Counted from the first letter of the stretch, positions 7,564 to 16,040 are shown. The stretch: DNA of 22,101 bases from an uncultured Lachnospiraceae bacterium (GCA_947177105.1 CAMWTF010000008.1:1-22101); one strand, 5' to 3'. Notes: generated by a model from the letters alone, not told the origin. Numbers and translations are program-made.

Positions 7564-8877
7564 GTGAGAAAAAGCAAACTTACCCCTGTGATAGCAGCCC
7601 TATCACTGGCACTTTCCATCTGTGGCTGCGGCAAGCCTGATGCGGCTCCCCCGGAAAGCTCTGAGCAGACTCCTTCCCCGATTGACTTTGCGCCAGAGAC
7701 GGATTTTAAAGTGAATATCATAGGAGACGGAGCATGCATTGTCGGTTATACGGGCAGCGGCGGCGAAGTGAACATCCCCGAAACAATTGATGGAAAGCCC
7801 GTGACACGTATTGGTGTTCTGCCCTTTTATGGAGCGCCGATAACCAGTGTTACCATCCCTGACAGCGTGACTAAAATCGGCCAGGGCGCTTTTAAACAAA
7901 CCCAGCTGACCTATGTAGTTCTGCCGGAAAATGTGACCTATATCGACCAAGACGCCTTTTTAAACTGTGAACAGCTGGAGAGCGTCACTCTTCCCGAGGG
8001 CTTGTCAAAAGTATGCCCAAGCACCTTTTCGGGCTGCATAAACCTAAAAGATATCATAATCCCCGACGCTGTCACAGAGATCGGCGAGTTTGCCTTCAGC
8101 AGCTGCACAAGCCTGACTGCCATAACCCTTCCTGACACTCTCCAAACAATCAGTAAGCGCGCCTTTTATGAATGTCCCGGCATTACCGTCACCTACAGGG
8201 GAGTTTCCTATACATATGATATGTTAGAGGAATTGTACGACACAATTAACGGCGAAGAGGATATACCCACTGAGGTTCTGGATACATTTTTTAAGTTTGA
8301 AGACAACGAGGACGGCGTAACTATCACATATGTAGCCGGATGGATGGGAACCGGATTTTACAGCGGCGAGGAGGGCGTGGTGGAAATTCCTGATAAATAC
8401 AACGGGAAACCCGTGACAGAGCTTGGTCATAGCACTTTTATCAACTGCAATGATGTGACCATATTTACCGTTCCTGACACCGTGACACGGATCGGAAGCA
8501 GCGCTTTTCTATCATGTAATAATCTGACGGAGATCATACTTCCCGTAGGCATCACGGAAATCGCCGGCAATACTTTTGCCGAATGCCATAATTTAAGCAC
8601 TATAAAAATCCCCGCCAAGGTTACCAAGATCGGCGACGGCGCGTTTCGGGAATGTACCAGTCTGAACGTTATCATTATTCCCGACGGTGTAACGGAAATC
8701 GGCTATTACGCTTTCAAGGACTGCTCAGACCTGGACATGGTGTCACTCCCTGACAGTATACGCAGCATACAGGAAAGCACCTTTGAGAACTGTGAAAACC
8801 TCATCGTGACCTATAAAGGGACCATGTATAAGTATGAGGATATCAATACTTTGTATGATGCAATCAATAACCAATAA
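7564..8877 (+). CDS. BspA-type leucine-rich repeat lipoprotein
   Basis: A 437-residue exported protein. The N-terminus is a lipoprotein signal (basic RKSK, hydrophobic core, then SICGCGK with Cys20 or Cys22 as the lipid-modified residue). Repeats of the BspA/LRR_5 type follow, with units such as IPDSVTKIGQGAF and LPEGLSKVCPSTF. The protein is two similar modules: residues about 48-240 and 250-437. Each opens with a short strand region and GKPVT(R/E)(I/L)G, runs through several repeats, and closes with VTY(R/K)G...Y.Y...LYD.IN. Such surface proteins usually mediate adhesion or ligand binding. The start is GTG at 7564, with GAGGT 7 nt before it; an upstream TTG at 7516 is less likely because it would precede the signal peptide by 16 residues. 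The membrane protein gene starts 24 bp later. Confidence 0.9.
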   Translation: MRKSKLTPVIAALSLALSICGCGKPDAAPPESSEQTPSPIDFAPETDFKVNIIGDGACIVGYTGSGGEVNIPETIDGKPVTRIGVLPFYGAPITSVTIPDSVTKIGQGAFKQTQLTYVVLPENVTYIDQDAFLNCEQLESVTLPEGLSKVCPSTFSGCINLKDIIIPDAVTEIGEFAFSSCTSLTAITLPDTLQTISKRAFYECPGITVTYRGVSYTYDMLEELYDTINGEEDIPTEVLDTFFKFEDNEDGVTITYVAGWMGTGFYSGEEGVVEIPDKYNGKPVTELGHSTFINCNDVTIFTVPDTVTRIGSSAFLSCNNLTEIILPVGITEIAGNTFAECHNLSTIKIPAKVTKIGDGAFRECTSLNVIIIPDGVTEIGYYAFKDCSDLDMVSLPDSIRSIQESTFENCENLIVTYKGTMYKYEDINTLYDAINNQ

Positions 8878-8901
8878 ACTAATATGATGGAGGGAAATGT
8901 A

Positions 8902-9822
8902 TTGAAAACAAAAGATGTATATCTGAAAACACTGAAGTTTGTCTGGCTGAAGCTGGCTCTGGGAGGGGCGGTGCTGCTCTTTGCGCTGGTGACGCTGTTC
9001 CCGTTCGTGTGGCTGGGCAGCCTGGGCAGCGGAAGCGGCATCGTAATCGCTCTTACAATCTGGTTCGTACTGGTGGGATGCGTTTACGGATTCTTGCAGC
9101 GCTATTTCGGCTATATGATCAAGGCCGGACATGTGGCTATGGTCACTACGGCCGTGACTACCGGATCCCTGCCGGAGGATCAGCTGGGAGCCGCAAAAGA
9201 AATGGTATCCGAACGTTTCCTGACAGCGAATGTTTACTTTGCCGTGGACCGGCTGGTGAGCGGCGCTGTGAGCCAGCTGCAGAAGGGACTGCAAAAGATT
9301 GACGACCTGTTGGGCAAGATACCCGGCGTGTCCTTCCTTGTCTCCTTTGCCCAGGTGTTTGTTCATATCGCACTGAATTATGTTGACGAGTGCTGCCTTG
9401 GATACACTTTTTTGCACAAGGATCAGTCGGCATTCAAGAGCGCCGCCGACGGCGTGGTTATCTATTTCCAGAACTGGAAAAAGCTGCTCAAGGACGCAGC
9501 GGTGATGACCCTGGCTGTAATGGTAATTTCTTTTCTGGCATGGCTTCTGCCTTTTATAATATTTTCGGGCCTCTTTGCGCTGCTGCACATCCACTGGATG
9601 TTCGCCGCCCTGCTTTCCATCATGGTGGCCGTCATAATCAAGAGTGCCTTTGTGGACAGCTTTCTGATGGTGCGGATGATGGTGTCCTACATGGAGGTGG
9701 CGCCCTCCACCGAGCTTACCTTTGACCTGTACGCCAAACTCTGCAAGCTGTCTGACAAGTTCAAGAGCCTTTTCGACAAGGGACAGCAGGAACAGCAGCA
9801 GTATGGCAATGCACAGATGTAA
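8902..9822 (+). CDS. Multi-pass membrane protein of unknown function
   Basis: A 306-residue integral membrane protein with about five hydrophobic segments: two near residues 10-65, then roughly 135-160, 185-215 and 218-245. An amphipathic, polar stretch lies between the second and third. The C-terminus is polar and Gln-rich. I do not recognise the family. The pattern around YVDECCLGYTFLHKD followed by two helices faintly recalls choline-transporter-like proteins, but this is not enough to assign. The open frame extends back to ATG 8884, yet GGAGGG at 8889-8894 would then be inside the gene. TTG at 8902 sits 7 nt after it and gives MKTKDVYLK, so I chose TTG. It probably shares a transcript with the leucine-rich lipoprotein 24 bp upstream. 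It ends 3 bp from the convergent hydrolase gene. Confidence 0.75.
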   Translation: MKTKDVYLKTLKFVWLKLALGGAVLLFALVTLFPFVWLGSLGSGSGIVIALTIWFVLVGCVYGFLQRYFGYMIKAGHVAMVTTAVTTGSLPEDQLGAAKEMVSERFLTANVYFAVDRLVSGAVSQLQKGLQKIDDLLGKIPGVSFLVSFAQVFVHIALNYVDECCLGYTFLHKDQSAFKSAADGVVIYFQNWKKLLKDAAVMTLAVMVISFLAWLLPFIIFSGLFALLHIHWMFAALLSIMVAVIIKSAFVDSFLMVRMMVSYMEVAPSTELTFDLYAKLCKLSDKFKSLFDKGQQEQQQYGNAQM

Positions 9823-9825
9823 CGC

Positions 9826-10773
9826 CTATTGCTGCCACCCAAAAAAAGTCTCCACCTTTTTCCGGTAGTTTTCATTGTCATAGAAAAAGCTGCGCACATG
9901 ATCTGCGCCTTCCACCAACAGCAATTCTTTGGGGGAGGCGCAGGCTTCGTATGCCTGCTGAGTCATGCGGCAGGGCACAAAATCGTCTGCCAGCCCATGG
10001 ACGAAGAAGACCGGCAGTTTCGTCTTTCTCATAGCTTCCAGGGTAGAGTATTCCTTTATGCCAAAACCGGCATGCCGCTTTATAATCAGATTCACATAAT
10101 CCATAGAGGGGTGTTCCAGCATATGCAGTGATTTTCGCCCCACCTCATAGAGCATTTCATAGGGGCTGGTGAAGCCGCAGTCTGCCAGCACACCTTTCAC
10201 GAAATCCGGCAGGGGATCCCCCGCCGCCATCAGCACTGTGGCGGCGCCCATGGACACACCGCCCAGATACGCAGGCAGCGTATTGCGGCGTTCCTGTTCC
10301 AGATACCGGAGCCACTGTGCCACATCCCGGCGCTCCAGCACACCGAAGCCCATGTATCTGCCCTCACTGGCCCCCTGTGCCCGCTGCTCCGCCAGAAGCA
10401 GATCGCACCCGATCTCCCGAAGCCACCTGCCTATACTGCCGAAATCCACGGTCCAGCTGCCGCGCCAGCCGTGGAAAAGCACCACGATCCTTTGGGCTTC
10501 TCCCTGGGCATGGATATAATGCCCACGCAGCCGCAGTCCGTCCTGGGACAGAATCTCAATATCCTCCCGGGGCAGGGCTTCCATCCACTCCCCATCCTCC
10601 TGGATCTGCTTGCGGATCTCCAGTTCTCTGGCGGGAAGCTTCTCACTGCTCTTGGAGGACATCAGATTTCTGGACCTGGCATTCAGCGCCAGGTTCATCA
10701 AGATATGATATTTCAGGATGAAAACGGCAGTCGCCAGCACGACGACTGCCGCAACAATACAGAATGTTTTCAT
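9826..10773 (-). CDS. Membrane-anchored alpha/beta hydrolase
   Basis: A 315-residue alpha/beta-hydrolase-fold enzyme. Residues 5-30 form an N-terminal signal anchor, placing the catalytic domain outside the membrane. The oxyanion region HGWRGS (101-106) and nucleophile elbow GVSMG with Ser174 are present. The acid is probably Asp263 in GLADDFVP and the base His292 in GADHV, so the triad looks complete. It resembles Bacillus YqkD-like hydrolases; the substrate (ester, lipid or peptide) is unknown. The ATG overlaps the stop of the aldo/keto reductase gene as TAATG, with GAGGT just upstream, so translation is probably coupled. It ends tail to tail with the membrane protein gene, leaving only 3 bp for termination. 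Confidence 0.9.
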   Translation of the reverse strand: MKTFCIVAAVVVLATAVFILKYHILMNLALNARSRNLMSSKSSEKLPARELEIRKQIQEDGEWMEALPREDIEILSQDGLRLRGHYIHAQGEAQRIVVLFHGWRGSWTVDFGSIGRWLREIGCDLLLAEQRAQGASEGRYMGFGVLERRDVAQWLRYLEQERRNTLPAYLGGVSMGAATVLMAAGDPLPDFVKGVLADCGFTSPYEMLYEVGRKSLHMLEHPSMDYVNLIIKRHAGFGIKEYSTLEAMRKTKLPVFFVHGLADDFVPCRMTQQAYEACASPKELLLVEGADHVRSFFYDNENYRKKVETFFGWQQ

Positions 10774-11927
10774 TATACCTCTTTATCCGCAAAAAGTTCC
10801 CTGGCCTTCCCCATCCTCTCTACAATGCCCACGGCAAAGGGGCATCTGGTCTCGCAGCTGCCGCAGCGGGTGCAGTCGGAGGCGTTTTTCTCCAAAGCCA
10901 TATAGTGGGCTTTCACAGAGGCGGGCACTTCCTCCTGCATAGTTGCCAGGTCGTAGAGCTTGTTTACCATAGCTATGTCAATATCCATGGGGCAGGGCTT
11001 ACAGTGGTTGCAGTACATGCACTTCTTGCTGTAGGCGTGATGGGGAGCGGAAGCCAGTACGCTTGCATAATCCTTCTGCTCCTGTGAAGCCGTCTCGTAG
11101 GCCACTGCGTCCGCCACATGCCGGGGCTCGGAGAAGCCTGCCATGATGCTGGCCACCGCCGGTCTTGTCAGCGCATAGTGGATGCACTGGATAGGCGTAA
11201 ACGCCACGCCGAAGGGAGAAGACTGCTCATTGAAGAGGCGTCCGCCTGCATAGCCTTTCATCACTGTAATCCCCACGTCCTGCTGCTCGCACAGCTTATA
11301 CAGCTCCGCCCGCTCCGGGTCCATGCCTGCCAGAGACGCGTCATACTGCTCCGCGAAATAGTCGTCCAGATTCTCCGTGGGAGGCACCAGGTCAAAAGCA
11401 GGATTGAGGGAGAACAGCAGCATCTCGATCTCGCCGGACAGCGCCGCTTTCCTGGCAACCTTGGGATTGTGAGAACTTAAGCCTATATGCTTTATGATTC
11501 CCTTTTCTTTCAATTCATGCACATATTCCAAAAAAGGACCGGCAACAATTTCATCCCATTCCTTCTCCGAGTCCACATAGTGGATCATGCCCAGATCTAT
11601 GTAGTCTGTCTGCAATCTGGCCAGCAGATCCTCAAAAGCCTCCTTGACCTTGGGAATATCACGGGTGCGCACATACTGGCCTCCCTGCCAGGTTGAGCCG
11701 ATATGTCCCTGGATATACCACTTTTCCCGACTGCCCTTGAGACATTCTCCTATAGCCGATCTCACATTGGGCTCGGACATCCAGCAGTCCAAAATGTTGA
11801 TTCCCTGCTCCTCACAGGTTTTGAAGATTGCCCGGCAGCCTTCCAGCTCCATCCGCTCCAGCCATTCTCCGCCAAAGCCAATCTCGCTCACCATCAAATC
11901 CGTCTTTCCCAGTCTCCTGTACTGCAT
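10773..11927 (-). CDS. Aldo/keto reductase with C-terminal ferredoxin domain
   Basis: A 384-residue protein. Residues 1 to about 290 are an aldo/keto reductase barrel starting MQYRRLGKTDLMVSEIGFGG, with the segment LQTDYIDLGMIHYVD typical of the family. The last 90 residues carry two cysteine clusters, CMYCNHCKPCP and CTRCGSCETRCPF, which should bind 4Fe-4S clusters. This matches the COG1453 group of ferredoxin-like aldo/keto reductases common in anaerobes; substrate unknown. An open frame reaches back to 12020, but ATG 11927 with AGGAGG 7 nt upstream matches the family N-terminus. The stop overlaps the start of the alpha/beta hydrolase gene, so the two form a coupled pair. Confidence 0.93.
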   Translation of the reverse strand: MQYRRLGKTDLMVSEIGFGGEWLERMELEGCRAIFKTCEEQGINILDCWMSEPNVRSAIGECLKGSREKWYIQGHIGSTWQGGQYVRTRDIPKVKEAFEDLLARLQTDYIDLGMIHYVDSEKEWDEIVAGPFLEYVHELKEKGIIKHIGLSSHNPKVARKAALSGEIEMLLFSLNPAFDLVPPTENLDDYFAEQYDASLAGMDPERAELYKLCEQQDVGITVMKGYAGGRLFNEQSSPFGVAFTPIQCIHYALTRPAVASIMAGFSEPRHVADAVAYETASQEQKDYASVLASAPHHAYSKKCMYCNHCKPCPMDIDIAMVNKLYDLATMQEEVPASVKAHYMALEKNASDCTRCGSCETRCPFAVGIVERMGKARELFADKEV

Positions 11928-11939
11928 AAAGCACCTCCT

Positions 11940-11961
11940 ATTTTGCGTTCCGCAGCCTCCC
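11940..11961 (-). repeat. 22-nt direct repeat, copy next to the reductase start
   Basis: This stretch matches 12075-12096 at 20 of 22 positions. On the minus strand it reads GGGAGGCTGCGGAACGCAAA and ends right at the AGGAGG ribosome binding site of the reductase gene, so it could affect translation start if it folds with another copy. Confidence 0.7.
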
Positions 11962-11974
11962 CTGCCAACACACA

Positions 11975-11996
11975 GCCCGGTGATGAATATCCGGGC
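11975..11996. other. Small hairpin upstream of the reductase gene
   Basis: GCCCGG and CCGGGC form a 6-bp stem with a 10-nt loop within the 174-bp gap between the sensor kinase and reductase genes. No T-run follows on either strand. Its role is unknown. Confidence 0.35.
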
Positions 11997-12030
11997 CGCT
12001 TCAGGCGTCCAGACATTCATCAGTGTATTG

Positions 12031-12099
12031 TACGGGAGTCTGCTGTTTTATGGTCTTTGACCCTTTCTTTTCTGATTTTGCGTTCCACAGACTCCCGTA
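12031..12099. repeat. 12-bp perfect inverted repeat after the sensor kinase gene
   Basis: TACGGGAGTCTG (12031-12042) and CAGACTCCCGTA (12088-12099) are perfect inverted repeats 45 nt apart, with a small GGTC/GACC stem inside the loop on the minus strand. The first arm on the minus strand starts 2 bp after the kinase stop codon. No T-run follows the second arm, so it is not a classical terminator. The outer arm overlaps the 22-nt direct repeat at 12075-12096. Confidence 0.7.
12075..12096 (-). repeat. 22-nt direct repeat, copy next to the sensor kinase stop
   Basis: Partner of 11940-11961, with two mismatches and an offset of 135 bp. On the minus strand it reads GGGAGTCTGTGGAACGCAAA. The GGGAG(T/G)CTG part is also present in inverted orientation at 12034-12042. 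Confidence 0.7.
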
Positions 12100-12101
12100 T
12101 C

Positions 12102-14666
12102 TTACCTGTGCAGATACTTTGCCAGCAAACGTGTCAATACATCCATATCTATGGGTTTGGATGTGTGGTCGTTCATGCCGCACTCCTTACACTTTTTTAC
12201 ATCCTCGGAAAAGGCGTCCGCCGTCATGGCGATAATCGGCAGTCCCGCATCCTGACGCGCGAGCGACCGGATCTTCTGGGCCGCCTCGTAACCCGACATA
12301 ATCGGCATCCGAATATCCATCAGAATCGCGTCATAGTAACCCTTGTCAGATTTCTCAAACATATCCACGCAGATCTGACCGTTCTGTGCCCATTCAATCT
12401 CTATCCCGATGGCAGTCAGCAGTTCATTGGCAATCTCATAGTTGATATCATTGTCCTCCGCCAGCAAAATTCTGACCCCGCTGAAATCTTTGGAAGGCGC
12501 TTTCTGCACCTCCTCCTTTTCCTGGGAGGAACCCATATACTGTAACAGTCCATGATAAAGTGTGGATTTAAACAGAGGCTTTGAGATAAAACCGCTGATT
12601 CCCGCCTCCCGTGCCTCCTCCTCTATATCGCTCCAGTCGTATGCGGAGATAATCAGAATCGGCATTTCATCCCCGAATCTATGGCGAAGTTCTCTGGCGG
12701 TCTCTATGCCGTTCATGCCCTCCATCCGCCAATCCAGCAGGACGATCTGGTAAGCGTCCTGCCGGTTGTGATGCTCCTCCACCATATGGATAGCTGTCCT
12801 GCCGTCAACTGCCCAGTCACATTGAATCGTCAGCTCCTCCAGTTTCTCCGCCGTCTCCCTGCACAGCTGCTCGTCGTCATCCACCAGGAGAATGTTCCAG
12901 CTGGGAAGCACCATGTCTTCCTCCTTCACAGTAGCCTTCTCCAGATCCAGAATAACATGGAACTCCGTTCCCTTGCCGGCCTCGCTGTGTACCTCTATGG
13001 TTCCCTCCATAGCGTCAACAATATACTTGCTGATGGCCATGCCCAGACCGGTCCCCTCGGTCTTATGCACCCTGGTGCTGTCCTCACGGGAAAAGGACTC
13101 AAATATCTTCTTCTGGAACTCCGGTGTCATGCCCATGCCGCTGTCCTTTACCCGGAAATGCACACGCACATAATCATCTCCCTTGGGAGATTCCTCCTGG
13201 CTGAGATACACGTGAATCTCACCGCCTTCCGGCGTGAATTTGTAAGCGTTGGACAGGAAATTAATCAGCACCTGATTCAGCCTGACACCGTCGCAGTACA
13301 CATTCTCCGCCAAAATATTGGAGATAAAGACATCAAACACCTGGTTCTTTGATTTTATCTGGGGCTGGATAATGGTCACAATACTGTCCATAGCCTCCCG
13401 GAGGGAAACCAAATCCGGGTTCAGCGTCATCTTGCCGCTCTCTATTTTGGACATATCCAATATGTCGTTGATCAGTCCCAGCAGATGACGGCTTGACAGG
13501 GTTATTTTCTTCAGACAGTTCATCAACTGCTGACGGTCATCAATATTGGCCGTGGCAATGGCCGTCATACCCACAATGGCATTCATGGGCGTCCTGATAT
13601 CGTGGCTCATATTGGATAGAAATTCACTCTTGGCCTTGTTGGCACGGATAGCCTCGCTCCTGGCCTTGTCGATCTCAATCATCTGCCCTCTGGTAACCCT
13701 GTAATACATGACAAATACAACAATAAAGATCACAAACATCATGACCATTGCAATCAGGAACGCCCTCAGACTGTTATAATCCAGTTTCCGTATGATGCCG
13801 TCCAATGCGTCATAAGACATAGCTGTGACCAGATACCACTCAGAATAAGGAAGGGGTGCCACATACACACATTTGATTCCCTCTTTGGTGGATATGATAA
13901 AGGTGGAAAGGGATCTGTTGTCTATGGACTCCTGAACCTTTTCGATATAGTAATCCGCACCCTGCTCGTCCGTCTCCAGCACAATATTTTGCAGACGGTC
14001 ATAATAATTGTTAAGCACTGCCGACCCGCTCTTTATTACAAAATCCCCGTTTCTCCTGATAATGTGAGAGTAGGTTTCCACCCCTGGATTGTCCAGAAAA
14101 AGAGTGTTATTGACATAATCCACATCAATACCGGCCACCATGGCTATGCTTTTTCCGCCGCTTTCCATATCATATGCGCAGGGAGCCCCCAAAAGCACCA
14201 GAGAAGTGTCTGTGCCCGGGATATTCGCCACCGCAATTTTCTTTTCGCCGGCTTTTAAGGAGTTTAAAAAAGGCTCCTCGTCCGCAATCTCCACTTCCTC
14301 ACCAAGGATCAACTGCACCTCACCCTCTTCTGACAAAAGTCCCAAAAACCGGAAGTCTCTGGCTTCGCCGCTTATTGCCATAGCCTCTATCAATTCCCGG
14401 CCCTGCACTTCCCCCTCGGGAGGAAAGGTTTTTACGATACTCTCCACCTGGGCCAGCTTAATCTCCACAGTCGTATCAAAATGTTTGGTGATCTGCATAC
14501 TCATTCTGTCCATATAAAATCTGCTGATCTCCGTAGCCGTCTTCTTGCTGGAGCTCATCATATGCTTCATCAAAAGCAGAAATATGCATCCGCACAGTAT
14601 AAACATAAGCACAAAAATCACCATCAGATAGCGATTCGTTTTGTTTCTCATCTTATCTTTCATCAT
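12102..14666 (-). CDS. Hybrid sensor histidine kinase with two receiver domains
   Basis: An 854-residue membrane sensor kinase. Residues 13-33 and about 300-321 are membrane helices enclosing an extracellular sensor of about 265 residues, probably Cache-like. The dimerisation/phospho-acceptor domain has His355 in SNMSHDIRTPMNAIVGM. The ATP-binding domain shows the N box (NFLSNAYKFT, near 469-478), G1 box DSGMGM (508-513) and G2 box GTGLGM (538-543). Two receiver domains follow: one at about 590-710 with Asp645 in LLDWRM and Lys696, the other at about 731-850 with Asp784 in LMDIRMP and Lys837. No HPt domain is present, so the phosphoryl group must pass to a separate protein or act within the kinase. 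No response regulator with an output domain is encoded nearby. The first ATG has AGAGG 6 nt upstream. Confidence 0.95.
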   Translation of the reverse strand: MMKDKMRNKTNRYLMVIFVLMFILCGCIFLLLMKHMMSSSKKTATEISRFYMDRMSMQITKHFDTTVEIKLAQVESIVKTFPPEGEVQGRELIEAMAISGEARDFRFLGLLSEEGEVQLILGEEVEIADEEPFLNSLKAGEKKIAVANIPGTDTSLVLLGAPCAYDMESGGKSIAMVAGIDVDYVNNTLFLDNPGVETYSHIIRRNGDFVIKSGSAVLNNYYDRLQNIVLETDEQGADYYIEKVQESIDNRSLSTFIISTKEGIKCVYVAPLPYSEWYLVTAMSYDALDGIIRKLDYNSLRAFLIAMVMMFVIFIVVFVMYYRVTRGQMIEIDKARSEAIRANKAKSEFLSNMSHDIRTPMNAIVGMTAIATANIDDRQQLMNCLKKITLSSRHLLGLINDILDMSKIESGKMTLNPDLVSLREAMDSIVTIIQPQIKSKNQVFDVFISNILAENVYCDGVRLNQVLINFLSNAYKFTPEGGEIHVYLSQEESPKGDDYVRVHFRVKDSGMGMTPEFQKKIFESFSREDSTRVHKTEGTGLGMAISKYIVDAMEGTIEVHSEAGKGTEFHVILDLEKATVKEEDMVLPSWNILLVDDDEQLCRETAEKLEELTIQCDWAVDGRTAIHMVEEHHNRQDAYQIVLLDWRMEGMNGIETARELRHRFGDEMPILIISAYDWSDIEEEAREAGISGFISKPLFKSTLYHGLLQYMGSSQEKEEVQKAPSKDFSGVRILLAEDNDINYEIANELLTAIGIEIEWAQNGQICVDMFEKSDKGYYDAILMDIRMPIMSGYEAAQKIRSLARQDAGLPIIAMTADAFSEDVKKCKECGMNDHTSKPIDMDVLTRLLAKYLHR

Positions 14667-14793
14667 ACCTTACCTCTTTATAAATATCCCAAACATGGAT
14701 AAACCAAGCTTCCGCTGCGCCTGCGACATTCCTAAACGCATATTTAGATATGTAACGACTAACCTTCCAATACCGCATTTCATTTTTCATTAT

Positions 14794-14821
14794 ATTATAC
14801 AAGCGTAGAAAAAGCAATGAA
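14794..14821 (-). promoter_or_regulatory. Possible promoter of the sensor kinase gene
   Basis: On the minus strand a perfect TATAAT (14799-14794) has TTCATT 16 bp upstream (14821-14816). It lies about 130 bp before the kinase start and just past the terminator of the upstream regulator gene. The gap 14667-14841 shows no convincing gene of its own. Confidence 0.45.
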
Positions 14822-14841
14822 CCAATCTCTTTTAATGGCAC

Positions 14842-14879
14842 AAAAATAAAGCGCCCAGAATTATATAACCTGGACGCCT
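14842..14879 (-). terminator. Rho-independent terminator of the XRE regulator gene
   Basis: On the minus strand AGGCGTCCAG pairs over ten positions with CTGGGCGCTT (two G-U pairs), with an 11-nt AT-rich loop, followed by TATTTTT. It is 79 bp past the regulator stop codon and separates that gene from the sensor kinase gene. Confidence 0.85.
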
Positions 14880-14957
14880 CCTTAATCACTTGCAGTTCTG
14901 AATTTATCCTTATCCTCCGTTGCCGCTTTCTGCCAGAATTATGGTCGGAATTAATGT

Positions 14958-16001
14958 CTACTGTCTGTCACGGAGCTGCGTGACAACTCGAAATATGCCT
15001 GACAGCACCACAAACAGCAGAGCTGCCACCGGCCAGATGAACCAGAATGTTTTCCAGCTGTCGCTGGAGAAACTGACGGCCAGATAGATGGCGACCACCA
15101 GACACCAGTAGGCGCCAGCCAAAGGCCCCAATCTCCTGCGGCGGCGTTTCTCCTCTTTAGCATAATCTCCCTCCTGAAGCAGCTTCTGGTAACTCTCCCA
15201 GATACAGCCGGCCCAAACCAGCAGAAAAGCCCCCAGTGATACGATGATCAGCAGTATACACAAGCTGTACACCTGCCAGATTTCGGCAACGCCCAGCCCC
15301 AAGGCAATCATAAAGGGCAGCACACTGAGAATGCATATTATCACCCCCAGGGCAATACTCCACTGATAACGCTGCATGTATGCTTCTTTTTGTTTTTCCA
15401 CAATACCGCTGACACCATATTGCAGATGTATTTCTTCCTTCTCCAGATATTCATAAGGTCCCAGCTTCATTCCGTTTATGATAAACAACACAACCGCTGC
15501 CGCCACCATCACCAGCAAAATAGCTACTCCCAGTCCGCCAGCCATATCCTCTGAAATAATCACCGGTCCATATTCCGACCAGCCCCCCATAACTACCAGA
15601 CAGACGGGAGAAAGAATGCAGATCAACACACCTAAAGCAATCCACTTAGACGTTTTTTGGACTGTCTGTAAATAGACATTGGCCTCCTCCAATGAGATGG
15701 AACGCATCTGCCTGTAACCTGCGCTTTCTGCCGGAGAATCCGACGGGAACTCTGCCTCTGCTGGTACCGAACTCTGTTCAGCTCTTGATATGACGCTAAT
15801 ATCATACTCGTCCTTCAATAAAAAATCTGTGCTCACATCAAAAATATGGCTCATCCCTATGATCTTATCCAGTTCCGGGATGGATGCCCCAGACTCCCAT
15901 TTGGACACGGATTGCCTGGAAATATCCAACTGAGACGCCAGTTCCTCCTGGGACCACTCCTTTTGTTTCCTTAAATATGCTATTTTTTCTGCCAGAATCA
16001 T
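14958..16001 (-). CDS. XRE-family regulator with six-helix membrane domain
   Basis: A 347-residue protein. Residues 3-62 are a Cro/cI-type helix-turn-helix (MILAEKIAYLRKQKEWSQEE, with recognition helix around SRQSVSKWESG), followed by an acidic linker to about 115. The rest contains six hydrophobic segments near 119-139, 153-175, 215-236, 244-266, 294-312 and 318-338, with a basic stretch EEKRRRRR at about 283-290. It should be a DNA-binding regulator held at the membrane, sensing an envelope signal directly. The two helix pairs at 119-175 and 215-266 share the pattern ALGV(L/I)ICILS, so they may be an internal duplication. The start has AGGAGG upstream. Likely targets are its own promoter or the adjacent ABC/LTA-type genes (inference). 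Confidence 0.88.
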   Translation of the reverse strand: MILAEKIAYLRKQKEWSQEELASQLDISRQSVSKWESGASIPELDKIIGMSHIFDVSTDFLLKDEYDISVISRAEQSSVPAEAEFPSDSPAESAGYRQMRSISLEEANVYLQTVQKTSKWIALGVLICILSPVCLVVMGGWSEYGPVIISEDMAGGLGVAILLVMVAAAVVLFIINGMKLGPYEYLEKEEIHLQYGVSGIVEKQKEAYMQRYQWSIALGVIICILSVLPFMIALGLGVAEIWQVYSLCILLIIVSLGAFLLVWAGCIWESYQKLLQEGDYAKEEKRRRRRLGPLAGAYWCLVVAIYLAVSFSSDSWKTFWFIWPVAALLFVVLSGIFRVVTQLRDRQ

Positions 16002-16027
16002 TTTTCTCCTCCTAAATTTCTTCTAAG

Positions 16028-16040
16028 TAAGAGTTCCGCA
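16028..16040. repeat. Third copy of the 13-mer found in the tandem repeat
   Basis: TAAGAGTTCCGCA here is identical to 73-85 and 176-188 in the tandem repeat at the left edge. It lies in the 5' leader of the XRE regulator gene, about 25 bp from the ribosome binding site. The flanking sequence is not otherwise similar. Confidence 0.5.

Noticed and set aside
11928..12020. Upstream extension of the aldo/keto reductase
   Set aside because: The family N-terminus and a strong AGGAGG site both point to ATG 11927; the extension covers repeat-rich non-coding DNA.
14653..14889. Minus-strand 78-codon frame
   Set aside because: Begins at the regulator terminator and spans the likely sensor kinase promoter; no protein family recognised.
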